Counted from the stretch's first letter, positions 9,154 through 18,562 are shown. The stretch: 33,544 nt of DNA from Bacteroidota bacterium (GCA_016718805.1 JADKCP010000010.1:1-33544), one strand, 5' to 3'. The notes: generated from the letters alone by a model not told the origin. Numbers and translations are program-made.

Positions 9154-11374
9154 TGTTGGTTATTGGTTTGGCTTGCTGTTCGGATAATTTATAAGTATGA
9201 AGATTGTATGCTTGCGCTTCATCAATTTTAGCCTGTTCCTTCATAAGTATTAACTTCTGTTCGGTTTCTGCTGTGATTAATTGCTTCTTGGCTTCTACAA
9301 TAGCAATTTCTGTTTGCATCCTTGCCTGTTCTGCTACTTTTGCTGCCTCTGCACTACCTAAACTTTGTTGTTGGCTATTAAACGCAGCAAACTCCATATC
9401 TTTTTTGCGCTTCTGCTCTCTGCGAACCTTCATTACCCTAGCCATTTGATTAACATTCGGCAAACTCTTTATATACAAAGCATCTTCACTTGTTATACCC
9501 CCGTTCTTAACCTCAAAATCTAAGGTCATTCGCATTTCTGCTCTTTCTTGGTCATCGGGTTCGTATTCAATATCAATACCCAATGTAGCATTTTCAATAT
9601 CTTCTGCCATTTCAAGCAAGTCAACATTCAAATCTCCAATTGCTTCTGACTGCCCTGATGTGGCTTTGTCTTGAATCATCATGCACAAGTAATTTGCAGC
9701 CCCCTTCATTACATTTGTAAATGCTTGTCTTAAAGGCATTAATGCGTAATCTGCTGCCCTTCCTGTTGCGTTTAACACCCCAACTAGCGTTTCGGGATTA
9801 GGCGTACTTGTATCAATTCCAACAGGTCTTCCACAAACCTGTCGGATGCACTCTAGGAAAAAGTTACATGAAGCCCAAAGTTTATCAATTTCACCGATAG
9901 GAACTGTAAAATTCTCTATTGGGCTTTTATTCCCATTACCCAAACCGCCCTCGCCTCCTGAATCGTATATATACACACCTGTTTCCTTGTGCATTATTCG
10001 CATTTCTAATGGGTCAAAATCGGTTTTGCCACTCCCTGAATCAACAGCCTGTAATCCATAAGTATCAACCTTATACCCAGGGGGTATTGCTGCTGCTAGG
10101 AATTGCTGTAGCCTTAAAAAGGCTAAATGCCATTGTCTTACAAACACAATTGCTCTTTCTGCGTGGCTTACATTTGTGCCATTATTCAAGTTTGGAGCGA
10201 ATTTAAAATACCCTGTTTGCGTTTGTGTACTAAATGCGTTTTCAAGTCTTTTGCGAACCATGTTAGCGCACTTTCTGTGTTTGTATGAATACTCGCTACC
10301 AACAATCCAATTTCCTTCATACAGATTTTCAATATCTTTGGCAATTGTAGATTCTGTGTCTTTCTTAGCTTGCCCTTTGTAGATTCTAGTTTTACCGTAT
10401 CTATTTTTCTTTTCCTTCCAAGTTGCTGTTTCTATGCTTTTGAATCGGTAGTGAAAAACCATTATCTTATTATCAAACCACACGTATTGGCTTTCATTTA
10501 GTCCAAATTCAAAAGGAACAATTGTTTTAGCGTTACCCAAGTTACCTGTAAACTTACAAGCTATTTCATACAACTTTTGGTTGTCGTATCCTGACTGTCG
10601 TTTTAATTCGCCAATAGTCATCAACTCTAAATGCCCTTCACAATTAACATCTGAAAAATCCTCTTTTAACGCTAGTGTGCTTAAATACATCTTAGGGTCA
10701 ATTCTCTCAAATTTAGTAACCCAATTAATATCATAATAGCATCTAACAACGACCATCTTAAATTTGATAAGGTCGTACCACATTTTCCGCTCCTCGCTTT
10801 CAATGTTGCACTGCTCTAATACATTTTGAACAGCAACCTCCACCGCTTCCTCATAAGAAAGTTTGAAGTTTTCATGTTCAATATCGATTTCCTCCTCTGT
10901 TTCGTATTTGGCTTTTGGTGTAGGAATTCCGCTTAGTTTTTCTACCTGCTCTAACTCCTTTTTAAATCTAAGTAAGTTAAGTTGCTTGTTTTTTTCATCT
11001 AGCTTCCTAGTTCTAGCAAGCCCATCAGCACTTTTGCATGAAGTTTTATACTTTCTGCTCATAAAACTACCAACCATCCCATCAATAAAAACAGGAAGTA
11101 TGGCAGGTGGTGAATAGTCTAAGTTAGCCCACGATGTGTTTGGCTGCCCTCCCGACTGTCTTGATGTGGTTTGGTCTATTAACTGCTGAACGGAGTAATT
11201 CCCCTCGCAAAACGAAGTAATTTCATCATATTTTACAACCCTATCATTGTAGAAATTCCATCCACCAAGTCTAGTCCAAAACTTGTTCATTAACTTAACC
11301 CCATATTCTTCTGTTGCCTTTTCTGAATCAGGCACAAAGTCGTTTATTAAAAACTGTCCGTTGTCTTCTTCCAT
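9146..11374 (-). CDS. Portal protein
   Basis: This 742-residue protein has the features of a crAss-like or podovirus portal, the dodecameric ring through which DNA enters and leaves the head. An N-terminal wing region is rich in charged and aromatic residues (NFYNDRVVKYDEI; PAILPVFIDGMVGSFMSRKY). A mixed core includes GRPVGIDTSTPNPETLVGVL. From about residue 620 to the end comes a long helical region rich in Ala, Gln and Glu (AEAAKVAEQARMQTEIAIV), typical of portal barrels. It is the right size and lies between connector-like genes and the nozzle-like gene. The start abuts the preceding stop by one base. Confidence 0.72.
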   Translation of the reverse strand: MEEDNGQFLINDFVPDSEKATEEYGVKLMNKFWTRLGGWNFYNDRVVKYDEITSFCEGNYSVQQLIDQTTSRQSGGQPNTSWANLDYSPPAILPVFIDGMVGSFMSRKYKTSCKSADGLARTRKLDEKNKQLNLLRFKKELEQVEKLSGIPTPKAKYETEEEIDIEHENFKLSYEEAVEVAVQNVLEQCNIESEERKMWYDLIKFKMVVVRCYYDINWVTKFERIDPKMYLSTLALKEDFSDVNCEGHLELMTIGELKRQSGYDNQKLYEIACKFTGNLGNAKTIVPFEFGLNESQYVWFDNKIMVFHYRFKSIETATWKEKKNRYGKTRIYKGQAKKDTESTIAKDIENLYEGNWIVGSEYSYKHRKCANMVRKRLENAFSTQTQTGYFKFAPNLNNGTNVSHAERAIVFVRQWHLAFLRLQQFLAAAIPPGYKVDTYGLQAVDSGSGKTDFDPLEMRIMHKETGVYIYDSGGEGGLGNGNKSPIENFTVPIGEIDKLWASCNFFLECIRQVCGRPVGIDTSTPNPETLVGVLNATGRAADYALMPLRQAFTNVMKGAANYLCMMIQDKATSGQSEAIGDLNVDLLEMAEDIENATLGIDIEYEPDDQERAEMRMTLDFEVKNGGITSEDALYIKSLPNVNQMARVMKVRREQKRKKDMEFAAFNSQQQSLGSAEAAKVAEQARMQTEIAIVEAKKQLITAETEQKLILMKEQAKIDEAQAYNLHTYKLSEQQAKPITNNA

Positions 11375-12148
11375 TTAAAACTGTGGGGCTGATTTATTTG
11401 TTTGTCTTATTTTTTGATACGCTGAACTTGCTGTAATCTGATAATGTCTTTTTCGGGCTTGACCTCTTTCTCTGTAATACTCAAATTTTTTACGTTCTTT
11501 TTCACTTGCGGATACTTTTGCATTTTCAACTTCCCTCCACGCTATCCATGCTATTAAAGCCTCAATATCAAATGGGTGAACAACATACTCACCATTTACC
11601 TTTGCAGGATTAGCTAAGTACTCCATAACTATTTGAACTTCGGGATTGCATCCGTATTGAATAAATCCATTAAGTTCATCAATCCTAAAATCGCAGATAT
11701 AGCCTTTATCTCCACCAAGTGCAGAAAATCCACCAAGCATACCATTTGGGGCTAACGTACTCATTCCGTAACTACCCCAATAAGGATATTGGTCAAAGCC
11801 TGTATATAGCCCTGTAATATTGTTTATCCCTGTTGCATTTCTGTTGCTGTTAGGTTCTAAGCATTCCCCATTATTAGAGTAAAGTTTTATTCTTGGATTT
11901 TGAGCAAATGGCACAATAACTCCACCTAAAACATACCCAATTACCTTGTATGTAATGTAGTCGGGAGGTAATGGTGTTGTAAGTGTATTCACATCTAGTA
12001 CAAGTTCAACTGTTCTAGGCAAACCGCTAACGTCCATGTGTATATTATTGAGTCCACGCTTGCCTATTTCAAGATATTTCATTACCTTGTTTTGGGTAGA
12101 ATCGGATTCATTTAAGTAAGATTTTACTACTTCTAATAAACTTGTCAT
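11375..12148 (-). CDS. Putative head-tail adaptor/ring protein (257 aa)
   Basis: An N-terminal helix (LLEVVKSYLNESDSTQNKVMKYLEIGKRGL) precedes the pattern LPPDYITYKVIGYVLGGVIV, seen in structural connector proteins of short-tailed phages. The middle is Gly/Asn/Tyr-rich and the C-terminal helix is very basic and charged (ASEKERKKFEYYRERGQARK). It overlaps the upstream gene by four bases (ATGA) and sits directly before the portal gene. I infer an adaptor between portal and tail; the exact family is not certain. Confidence 0.6.
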   Translation of the reverse strand: MTSLLEVVKSYLNESDSTQNKVMKYLEIGKRGLNNIHMDVSGLPRTVELVLDVNTLTTPLPPDYITYKVIGYVLGGVIVPFAQNPRIKLYSNNGECLEPNSNRNATGINNITGLYTGFDQYPYWGSYGMSTLAPNGMLGGFSALGGDKGYICDFRIDELNGFIQYGCNPEVQIVMEYLANPAKVNGEYVVHPFDIEALIAWIAWREVENAKVSASEKERKKFEYYRERGQARKRHYQITASSAYQKIRQTNKSAPQF

Positions 12149-12705
12149 TTGCTTTGAAATTTATTTAGTACAAGTCCTGTTATTAAGTCCTCAATTTCAC
12201 CTGCGGGTATTTGGTAATCTTCCTCCTCGTCAAGTTCGCTTCTGTCAACCACTAGCTTAACCAAAGCACTTGTTATATTTGTATTTGGTGAATAGTTTAG
12301 ATAAATCAACCTTTTTTGCTCATTGTAATATACGGGTGTTGTCCCTACTAAGTCTTGTATGTTTGGGTACTTAAAACTAGCATTCGCTGAAGCTGGAATA
12401 AATATTACTGATTGGTCTTCCATGCTAGAAACTTGTACTACTCCTGATTGGTCGGGCAATGATATTACTCTTTTAATGTCTGAATAATACACCTTCTTGA
12501 CTGTATCGAACAGAATGGGTACATTCTCATAAGTTGTTACATAATCATCCCTAAATCCCTTTTTACACTCAATAGCTATTACCCCGTTTGTTACTTGGTC
12601 AACTATTTTGCCTGCTTCAAGCTCTTTAATTGCGAAGTTTGGGGATATGTTACCGCCTGTAAGTTTACTTAAAACCTGCTCTACAAAAATCTTTTTAGTT
12701 GTCAT
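12145..12705 (-). CDS. Putative connector/ring protein (186 aa)
   Basis: This small protein has an N-terminal helix (FVEQVLSKLTGGNISPNFAI), a beta-rich middle (VKKVYYSDIKRVISLPD; SVIFIPASANASF) and an acidic C-terminal helix (IPAGEIEDLITGLVLNKFQ). The pattern of a DLITGLVLNKF-like final helix after beta strands is common in head-tail connector subunits. It overlaps both neighbours by a few bases and lies in the block of connector-like genes before the portal gene. The role is inferred from order and composition. Confidence 0.55.
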   Translation of the reverse strand: MTTKKIFVEQVLSKLTGGNISPNFAIKELEAGKIVDQVTNGVIAIECKKGFRDDYVTTYENVPILFDTVKKVYYSDIKRVISLPDQSGVVQVSSMEDQSVIFIPASANASFKYPNIQDLVGTTPVYYNEQKRLIYLNYSPNTNITSALVKLVVDRSELDEEEDYQIPAGEIEDLITGLVLNKFQSK

Positions 12706-13399
12706 TCTTAGCAGCCTCCATCTGTGAAATCTTTTCTAGGTCTTCCTCTTTTATTGATATACCCAAGTATTTACACATTTCCCAAGCTAAATCATTTTTA
12801 CATTCCTCCGCTAATGGTATTTGAACTGTTGTTCCGTTTACGCCTGTTCCTGATGTGTAAACAGCTTCGTTGTTTTGTAATACCCATGCCCAAAAAGGAG
12901 TAACAGATTTATAGTAAATCAATTCTGCTTTACCTAAATCCTTTGGTAAAAACTTCAACGTGCCATCGTAATAAGATACAACAGCGTGTTTTTTTGTTGG
13001 GGTATTTAACTGCGAAGATTCAAAGTATGTAAATTCGGGTTTTGTTACTTCTCGAATATAATACCCTGTCTTTGTTAATGGGTTTTGGGTTATGTAGTTA
13101 TATTTCCAAGTAATGGTTTCTATTAAATCACTAGGAATTGAACCCACACCGAAAGTTGATATATTCACATTGGTAGTTACAACAAGTTCTGACAAATACG
13201 TTTCTTCGGGGATACTGGCAAAATTTTTATTATTCCCTAATTGGTATTTGCGCAGCTTCTCCCTGTAGCTATCAGTTAATGCGTTAAAGGCGTAAGCTAT
13301 AGCCGAATTAAACTCGTCAGGGTTGTATGCCGAATTTTCATCCTTGTTTGCTAAAACTCGCTCAAAGAAAAACTTAAATTCTTGGATGTTTATTGCCAT
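12695..13399 (-). CDS. Putative head-tail connector/ring protein (234 aa)
   Basis: The protein opens with a long helix (IQEFKFFFERVLANKDENSAYNP), continues with beta segments (HAVVSYYDGTLKFLPKDLGK, AELIYYKSVTPFWAWV) and ends in an acidic helix after LAWEMCKYLGISIKEEDL. Conserved-looking aromatic and proline positions resemble ring proteins below the portal of crAss-like phages. The start shares TAATG with the previous stop. No exact family call is possible from the sequence alone. Confidence 0.55.
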   Translation of the reverse strand: MAINIQEFKFFFERVLANKDENSAYNPDEFNSAIAYAFNALTDSYREKLRKYQLGNNKNFASIPEETYLSELVVTTNVNISTFGVGSIPSDLIETITWKYNYITQNPLTKTGYYIREVTKPEFTYFESSQLNTPTKKHAVVSYYDGTLKFLPKDLGKAELIYYKSVTPFWAWVLQNNEAVYTSGTGVNGTTVQIPLAEECKNDLAWEMCKYLGISIKEEDLEKISQMEAAKNDN

Positions 13400-14346
13400 T
13401 ACACTCCGCTAATTGGTGAACCGTCTGCTGGATTACAGTCATCACAGCAATTTCCTATGCTTGCTCTTATGTCAGCTATAATGTTTGTTGCTTCTGTTGA
13501 GTTTCCACAAGTAATATTCATCCATGCCAACATTGACTTTGCAGAATTCAAATTAAATGAAGCCTCTAATGTTTGATATAAGGTATTGTTTATTGGTTTA
13601 GCTGCTTGCATTGCTGCATAAAGCGTATTCATTCCGCAAGTGATACCACAAAGCAATGTTGCACAATCCACAATAGTTTCTTTATCCCCATCAATGGTAT
13701 CAGTAACCACAAGCCCATCCACAAATAAATAACTAACCAAATGAGTTGTAATAGCTGTTTGAGTTCCTTGATAAAACTCATTTGCTCCCCTTGTTATAAT
13801 TAAATCATCTGTTTCGGTTGCATTTGTTGGATAACCGTTTGATGTTGCAGGATAATTTAAGTTATGTTCATAGCTAACGGTTGTTGGTGTTATGTAACCT
13901 TGACTTGTTGGGTCAATAACTCTGTAATCAGTTGTGTCTGTGCTAACAAAACTAGGTGAAATACAGTCTATCGTAGCCGTTAAAACTACGGTAGGGGCTG
14001 TATAATTTAGTGTAAAGGCTGAATCGACATCGGTGTATGTTAGATTTGTGCTGTCGTCGTTTAGGAAAAGTGTCGGTAACAGTATTTTATAACTACCATT
14101 TAAAACATTTCCATCTGAATCTAGCGGAGCATCCCAAGTTTGCGAAGGTGCGCCACCACCACCATCTAAAAATATCTCATCAATGTCGTAAGTGTTACCC
14201 AATGGGTCTTCAACTACTCCGTAAGAAGGGATATATGTTAATAGCGGCCAATCATTAATAACATCACTTGTATATGCTGTCATTGTTTTGGCTACCATAT
14301 CAAATGATAGAAGTAATTTACACTCTGCGCTTGTTGGAAATGCCAT
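13399..14346 (-). CDS. Unknown structural protein, Thr/Asp-rich with cysteine-rich end
   Basis: The 315-residue protein is rich in Thr, Asp and Asn and mostly beta-like (TAPTVVLTATIDCISPSFVS), suggesting a capsid decoration or head-associated protein. The C-terminal third carries clustered cysteines (CATLLCGITCGM, ITCGNSTE, GNCCDDCNP), unusual for its neighbours and possibly metal binding or disulphide forming. It starts two bases after the preceding gene and is coupled to the next by TAATG. I recognise no family. Confidence 0.55.
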   Translation of the reverse strand: MAFPTSAECKLLLSFDMVAKTMTAYTSDVINDWPLLTYIPSYGVVEDPLGNTYDIDEIFLDGGGGAPSQTWDAPLDSDGNVLNGSYKILLPTLFLNDDSTNLTYTDVDSAFTLNYTAPTVVLTATIDCISPSFVSTDTTDYRVIDPTSQGYITPTTVSYEHNLNYPATSNGYPTNATETDDLIITRGANEFYQGTQTAITTHLVSYLFVDGLVVTDTIDGDKETIVDCATLLCGITCGMNTLYAAMQAAKPINNTLYQTLEASFNLNSAKSMLAWMNITCGNSTEATNIIADIRASIGNCCDDCNPADGSPISGV

Positions 14347-14347
14347 T

Positions 14348-15196
14348 TTATTTTAGTTGTTCTACTGGGTTTGCTAATCTGAATTTTATTTGCTCAAAAA
14401 CTGCTTTTCCTTTTTTATCTGAAAACCAATTAATGAACTCTGCTTTTACATCTATTGTTCCTATCGGACAAGAAAACCCTGTTGGACTTCCATCTGAATA
14501 GGTTACTGTATTACCTGCCATGACAATAACACCTGCTTTTAAGGCTTTATTTACAAAGGCTAAGTCTTTTGTTGACTGACTTGATAGTTGCTTTAAAAAC
14601 AAAGAAGGATTGCGTGCTACAACAAGTAATAAATCGTGTTCCATTAATGCTGCTGCTTGGTCTGTATTTACGTTTAAAGCATCACAAAGGGCTTTCGCTC
14701 CTTCTAAGTCGTTCTTAAACATATCAACTACCAACGCCTCTGCTTCAATTCGTTGCTTGTTTGTATTTAATGCTGCTATTTTCAACGCCCCTTTGTCAAT
14801 TTCCTTAAAAATAGGAGGCAATGATTTGTTTCTATTGGGGTTTCCTTCGTATCGAGGATTATTCATTAAAAACTCTAATAGCGTAGGGTTAAAGTTTGTT
14901 ACATCTAAACCACCATTCTTAAAATAGATACGCTTGGCATCTAGTTTTGTTAAATCTTTTCTTTGTTCGCTTTGTACTATTGAAGATTCTCCCTCAATGT
15001 ATCTAAGCGTTTGTGGTACTAAGTTTCCTTCTTTATCAGGATAAAGTGCCACGCATATAGGATATAGCCCATACAATATAGGAAAGCCTGTTGCTCCCTG
15101 CTTGGTGCTAATTTGTGATTTATCTTTTTTGCACAATTGAAAGGTGTATTTTTCCTTTAATGTGCTTAACTTCTCTGCTGTTGTTTTTGTTGCCAT
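14348..15196 (-). CDS. Unknown structural-operon protein (282 aa)
   Basis: This is the first gene after the terminator that follows the capsid gene. The sequence is lysine- and leucine-rich, with predicted helices in the middle (KQRIEAEALVVDMFKNDLEG; KALCDALNVNTDQAAALMEH) and a shorter beta part near the end (GVIVMAGNTVTYSDGSPTGF). No motif identifies it. Being within the head gene block, it may be a head-completion or accessory capsid protein. It reads as a real gene because codon use and spacing match its neighbours. Confidence 0.55.
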   Translation of the reverse strand: MATKTTAEKLSTLKEKYTFQLCKKDKSQISTKQGATGFPILYGLYPICVALYPDKEGNLVPQTLRYIEGESSIVQSEQRKDLTKLDAKRIYFKNGGLDVTNFNPTLLEFLMNNPRYEGNPNRNKSLPPIFKEIDKGALKIAALNTNKQRIEAEALVVDMFKNDLEGAKALCDALNVNTDQAAALMEHDLLLVVARNPSLFLKQLSSQSTKDLAFVNKALKAGVIVMAGNTVTYSDGSPTGFSCPIGTIDVKAEFINWFSDKKGKAVFEQIKFRLANPVEQLK

Positions 15197-15222
15197 AGCT
15201 TTTTATTATTAAACATAAATTG

Positions 15223-15246
15223 AAAAAAGCGGGCATTTCACCCGCT
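15223..15246 (-). terminator. Intrinsic terminator after the capsid gene
   Basis: On the minus strand AGCGGG, a seven-base loop and CCCGCT form a perfect six-pair GC-rich stem followed directly by a T run. It lies 17 bases past the capsid stop and before the 282-residue gene. Partial termination here would give more scaffold and capsid transcript than downstream connector transcript. Confidence 0.85.
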
Positions 15247-15262
15247 AATGTTTTTTATACTA

Positions 15263-16633
15263 CTAGGTACGTTTGATGTAACCAAACTGTGGTGTTCCAA
15301 CAGCCTTTAAACCACACCATGAATTGTAAGTTACTTCTAACTTAGCAGTTCCATTATCACCTATTTTACGTAAATCACGGTCAATGATTTCCATTTCCAT
15401 TCCTTTGATGTAAAGTTTAGTAATACGTTTTGCAGGCATACTGGTTTTAGCATCTTTGGTCATATCCATCGGGATAACAATACCATCTTGACGATAAGTA
15501 TATCCGTCTGCTCCACCACCTTGAAAATCATTCATCCAAGCTAAACGCTTTCTATGGAATGATAACAAACCGAATTTAAAGCCTTGAAAGTTAAAATCAA
15601 TGAATTTCTTTTGTACTCCTGAGAAAGCACCATAAGAAACCGCACCTGCGTTTAACTGTGCAATTAACCCTCTGTCCATTGATGCAGAAAGTTCAGCACC
15701 TTCTAAAATCATGTAAGCATCGCCACCCTTACGTAAATCCAAGTTTAAACTCAAATCTGTAATATCGTCTAGGTCGTAGTTACCTGTTCCATAAGTCTGA
15801 ACGTAGCCATCTTGCGCTTGCGGAATTAAACCACGAGTTTGAACTCTTGGTGTTGCTCCACCGCCTAATCCTGTGTTAGCTAAAGGCTCTGATAAAAGCA
15901 ATGCTCCATCAATGAAGTTCATTTGCTGTTTTAAACAGTTTTGCTCACCACGAATAACATACTCTTTCCCGTCGCCTGTGTACATTTGCATATTAGCCAT
16001 TGTATCGTTCCAAGAAACAGTATTCTTTACGTTATGTAACCAGCTAGTTACTTTGTTGTAAGGATTGGTTAATGGGGTATTTTGATTAGTCCCATCACCA
16101 AATGAGTTAGAGAAGATAATTATTTCTCGCTGTCCGCTAGATGCCAATGAATCAGATGAATCGTTTGGAGAGGCTGTAAAAGTACCTGCCGAAGCATCAA
16201 TAGCTGTTACAATCCAAATTGCTGAACCGATTTGAAGCATATCATTAACACGAACAGGAATATAAGTTACTCCGCTTGTTCCTTGAAATGGATTTACGTT
16301 TGGTACGCTTAAAGTTTCATCAGAACTAGAAGTGTAATCACCAAGTGTAAAAGTTGCTGTTGTAGAAGCACCTGAACCTGTTGAGGCTGTATTTGATGCT
16401 TTGATTTTAGGCATTAAAGGGTTTTCTTCGTAGTGTTCGTGAAAAAACGAACCCACATCAAGTCCTTGTGTGCTTCCTATAACATCCATTAACGCCATTA
16501 ACTGGTCGCCATAGATATTCCATAATTTGCCATCGACATCACGCTTCATTAACTCGAAGGTGGAAACGAAATTGTAGTTGTTATTACCCCCAACTGCTCC
16601 GGGGTTAAATGTTGGTTGAATTATTGTTGCCAT
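15263..16633 (-). CDS. Major capsid protein
   Basis: This 456-residue protein follows a scaffold-like gene by 15 bases and is followed by a strong terminator, the usual setting of the most highly expressed virion gene. The N-terminus (FNPGAVGGNNNYNFVSTFEL) leads into a mixed alpha/beta body with many Gly, Ser and Thr residues and a beta-rich end (KLEVTYNSWCGLKAVGTPQF). Length and composition fit the HK97-fold capsid proteins of crAss-like and related short-tailed phages, which assemble the icosahedral head. The fold itself cannot be read from sequence, so the call rests on position, size and neighbours. Confidence 0.68.
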   Translation of the reverse strand: MATIIQPTFNPGAVGGNNNYNFVSTFELMKRDVDGKLWNIYGDQLMALMDVIGSTQGLDVGSFFHEHYEENPLMPKIKASNTASTGSGASTTATFTLGDYTSSSDETLSVPNVNPFQGTSGVTYIPVRVNDMLQIGSAIWIVTAIDASAGTFTASPNDSSDSLASSGQREIIIFSNSFGDGTNQNTPLTNPYNKVTSWLHNVKNTVSWNDTMANMQMYTGDGKEYVIRGEQNCLKQQMNFIDGALLLSEPLANTGLGGGATPRVQTRGLIPQAQDGYVQTYGTGNYDLDDITDLSLNLDLRKGGDAYMILEGAELSASMDRGLIAQLNAGAVSYGAFSGVQKKFIDFNFQGFKFGLLSFHRKRLAWMNDFQGGGADGYTYRQDGIVIPMDMTKDAKTSMPAKRITKLYIKGMEMEIIDRDLRKIGDNGTAKLEVTYNSWCGLKAVGTPQFGYIKRT

Positions 16634-16648
16634 TTTTTAAAATTTGTT

Positions 16649-17818
16649 TTATGACCCTACTAAAAGGTCGATTAATTCGTCTGTTCTTTTCTTTTGACCT
16701 GTTGATGGCACATGAATCTCACCTTTAGTAAAGTCTGCGTTTTTCAGTTCCTTCTTAATAAACTCTTTCTTTCCTTCGTGTTTGAAATCTTTAGCCATTT
16801 CTTGAATTGCGGACTTTCCGACAACTCTCATTGTTACAGCATCTATTAAACCTTGCGCATCTACGTTTCCGTCCTTGTCAACAAAAGACTTGTAAAAGTT
16901 TTCATAGGGATTCTGTAATATAAAATTCACTTGTTCACGTTGCTCTTTTGTTGGTTCGTAGGTTAGATTATAAACAGCATCCTTGCCTGTTTTTTCATCC
17001 TTTTCTACTACTTGAATTTCAAGTGCTTTGTATTTATCAAGTGTATCAAATACTTGTTTTGCTTGTTTTGCTCCTTCCTCTTTGCGTTTTGCAATATCAG
17101 CCTCCTGTTCTTTGGTTAAAGTTTTAGTTATTGGAGTTTCCATTGCTTTGGCTGCTGATTTTGCAATTGACTCTCTAATTCCTTCGGCTTTTATTTCTTG
17201 TCGAACATTAAAGGCTTCAATTTCTTCGTTTCTTTCAGCAACTTCTTCCTCTGTGTATGAATCAGGGTCAAGCGGTTTTGGTGCTTTGTATTCTGCCTTA
17301 TACAGAATATCTATTTTTGCTTTATCAGCATTGGGGTATTTTGCTTTTAAGTCAATCTTGATTAATTCTTCGTGGCTCATTTCTGAAACACGTTCTTGCA
17401 TTAATAATGATTGAATAAAGTCTTTTTCTGTTCCACCGTCTTTTATAAACTTTAACTGTTTTCTCAAAAGTTCGGTAGGAAGTTCTGCCTCTACTACTTT
17501 AGGGGATTTTATAGTTTCCTCTATTTCATTTACAGGCTTTCCCCATCGCTCGGCTGCTTCCTCGTCAAAACTTTTGCGGTTTAACAAAGGAGCTACATCA
17601 TCGTATTTTTTACCTATTCGTTTTTCAAAGAGCGTATTAAATTGTGCTAATTCCTCATCGTTGTTTTCGGAATTTGTTTCAGTTTGTGTAGGTTCGGGTT
17701 CATCACCTTGTATTTTCGCTGCCTGCACTTGCTCATTCATTTCTTGTTGAGATAGTATAGGTTGACCTGATAATCTTGCAAATTCTTCTCCTAGAACATC
17801 ATTTTGGTTTATTTCCAT
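16649..17818 (-). CDS. Putative scaffolding protein
   Basis: The 389-residue protein is strongly charged and helical, rich in Glu, Lys and Gln (LSQQEMNEQVQAAKIQ; TKEQEADIAKRKEEGAKQAK), with no enzymatic motif. Such proteins encoded just before the major capsid gene usually act as internal scaffolds that guide procapsid assembly and leave before maturation. It is the first gene of the minus-strand virion operon and diverges from the XRE regulator across 113 bases. No good minus-strand promoter match was found in that gap, though TGAATTTG is one mismatch from the TAnnTTTG box. Confidence 0.65.
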   Translation of the reverse strand: MEINQNDVLGEEFARLSGQPILSQQEMNEQVQAAKIQGDEPEPTQTETNSENNDEELAQFNTLFEKRIGKKYDDVAPLLNRKSFDEEAAERWGKPVNEIEETIKSPKVVEAELPTELLRKQLKFIKDGGTEKDFIQSLLMQERVSEMSHEELIKIDLKAKYPNADKAKIDILYKAEYKAPKPLDPDSYTEEEVAERNEEIEAFNVRQEIKAEGIRESIAKSAAKAMETPITKTLTKEQEADIAKRKEEGAKQAKQVFDTLDKYKALEIQVVEKDEKTGKDAVYNLTYEPTKEQREQVNFILQNPYENFYKSFVDKDGNVDAQGLIDAVTMRVVGKSAIQEMAKDFKHEGKKEFIKKELKNADFTKGEIHVPSTGQKKRTDELIDLLVGS

Positions 17819-17872
17819 TTTTTTAGTTATTAATAAGTTTTATTATCATTTTCACAAAATTCTGTCTGTTTT

Positions 17873-17905
17873 TTTGCAAATTCAGTTCCTAATGATGTAT
17901 ATTTG
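17873..17905 (+). promoter_or_regulatory. Bacteroidota-type promoter for the XRE regulator
   Basis: TTTG (17873-17876) and TATATTTG (17898-17905) are separated by 21 bases, matching the Bacteroidota -33/-7 pattern TTTG...TAnnTTTG. The XRE gene starts 26 bases further on. The element also lies in the divergent gap with the virion operon, so a regulator binding here could affect both. Confidence 0.7.
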
Positions 17906-17931
17906 TAAAAATTTCATCTTAATAGACATCT

Positions 17932-18555
17932 ATGTTTGCACTATCTGAACAAGAAAAACTCAACGCATACTACGAAGCCTACACCAATCTCCGATACAAT
18001 TTTGCCAAGAAAAGGCGTGAGTTAAATCTCTCGCAAGACATGGTTTCTGTGCTTTCGGGTGTAGCAAGAGGGACTATTTTAAAAATAGAAGGTTCTGTAT
18101 CTGAAACACAAGACATAAGGCTATCGAGCCTAATTGATGTGTGTTTGCTATTCAAAGTATCCATACAAGAAATGTTTGAAATGAAACCCGATATTGATTC
18201 AGAGGAATCAGCGGTTATAGCTGCGCTGCTTGCAAAACAAAATGTTTCACCGCCTGAATTACCTGAAGTGCTACAAAATGATTTTGCTAATTACATAGGA
18301 GGGAATAAACACGTTAGTAGGGATGTTTTTGCAGCATGGCACAGAATCTACACATTAAGAAATCATGCAGAGAAAAAGCCACTGCTTCAATATGTTTTAG
18401 GCAAGAAAATAGAGGGGCTTGAAGTAGGTTCGTCATGGAACTACAAACCCGAATACCATTCTAAAATGTATGATTTTATAAAGAAGTTGAACGGTAAACA
18501 GTTTGAGTTGACTTATATTAATCCGCAAACTAGCATTTGCAAAAGAATAGCATAG
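17932..18555 (+). CDS. XRE-family HTH transcriptional regulator
   Basis: The first 85 residues form an XRE (Cro/CI-type) helix-turn-helix: FAKKRRELNLSQDMVSVLSG, then VARGTILKIEG and a tail SLIDVCLLFKVSIQEMFE, at about residues 24-82. The C-terminal 120 residues are unrelated to any domain I know and might mediate dimerisation or ligand binding; there is no obvious S24 protease signature of LexA/CI cleavage. It is transcribed away from the virion operon from a good promoter. With the antirepressor encoded at 30737 it may form a switch controlling late or lysogenic genes, which is inference. Confidence 0.75.
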   Translation: MFALSEQEKLNAYYEAYTNLRYNFAKKRRELNLSQDMVSVLSGVARGTILKIEGSVSETQDIRLSSLIDVCLLFKVSIQEMFEMKPDIDSEESAVIAALLAKQNVSPPELPEVLQNDFANYIGGNKHVSRDVFAAWHRIYTLRNHAEKKPLLQYVLGKKIEGLEVGSSWNYKPEYHSKMYDFIKKLNGKQFELTYINPQTSICKRIA

Positions 18556-18562
18556 TAAACTA

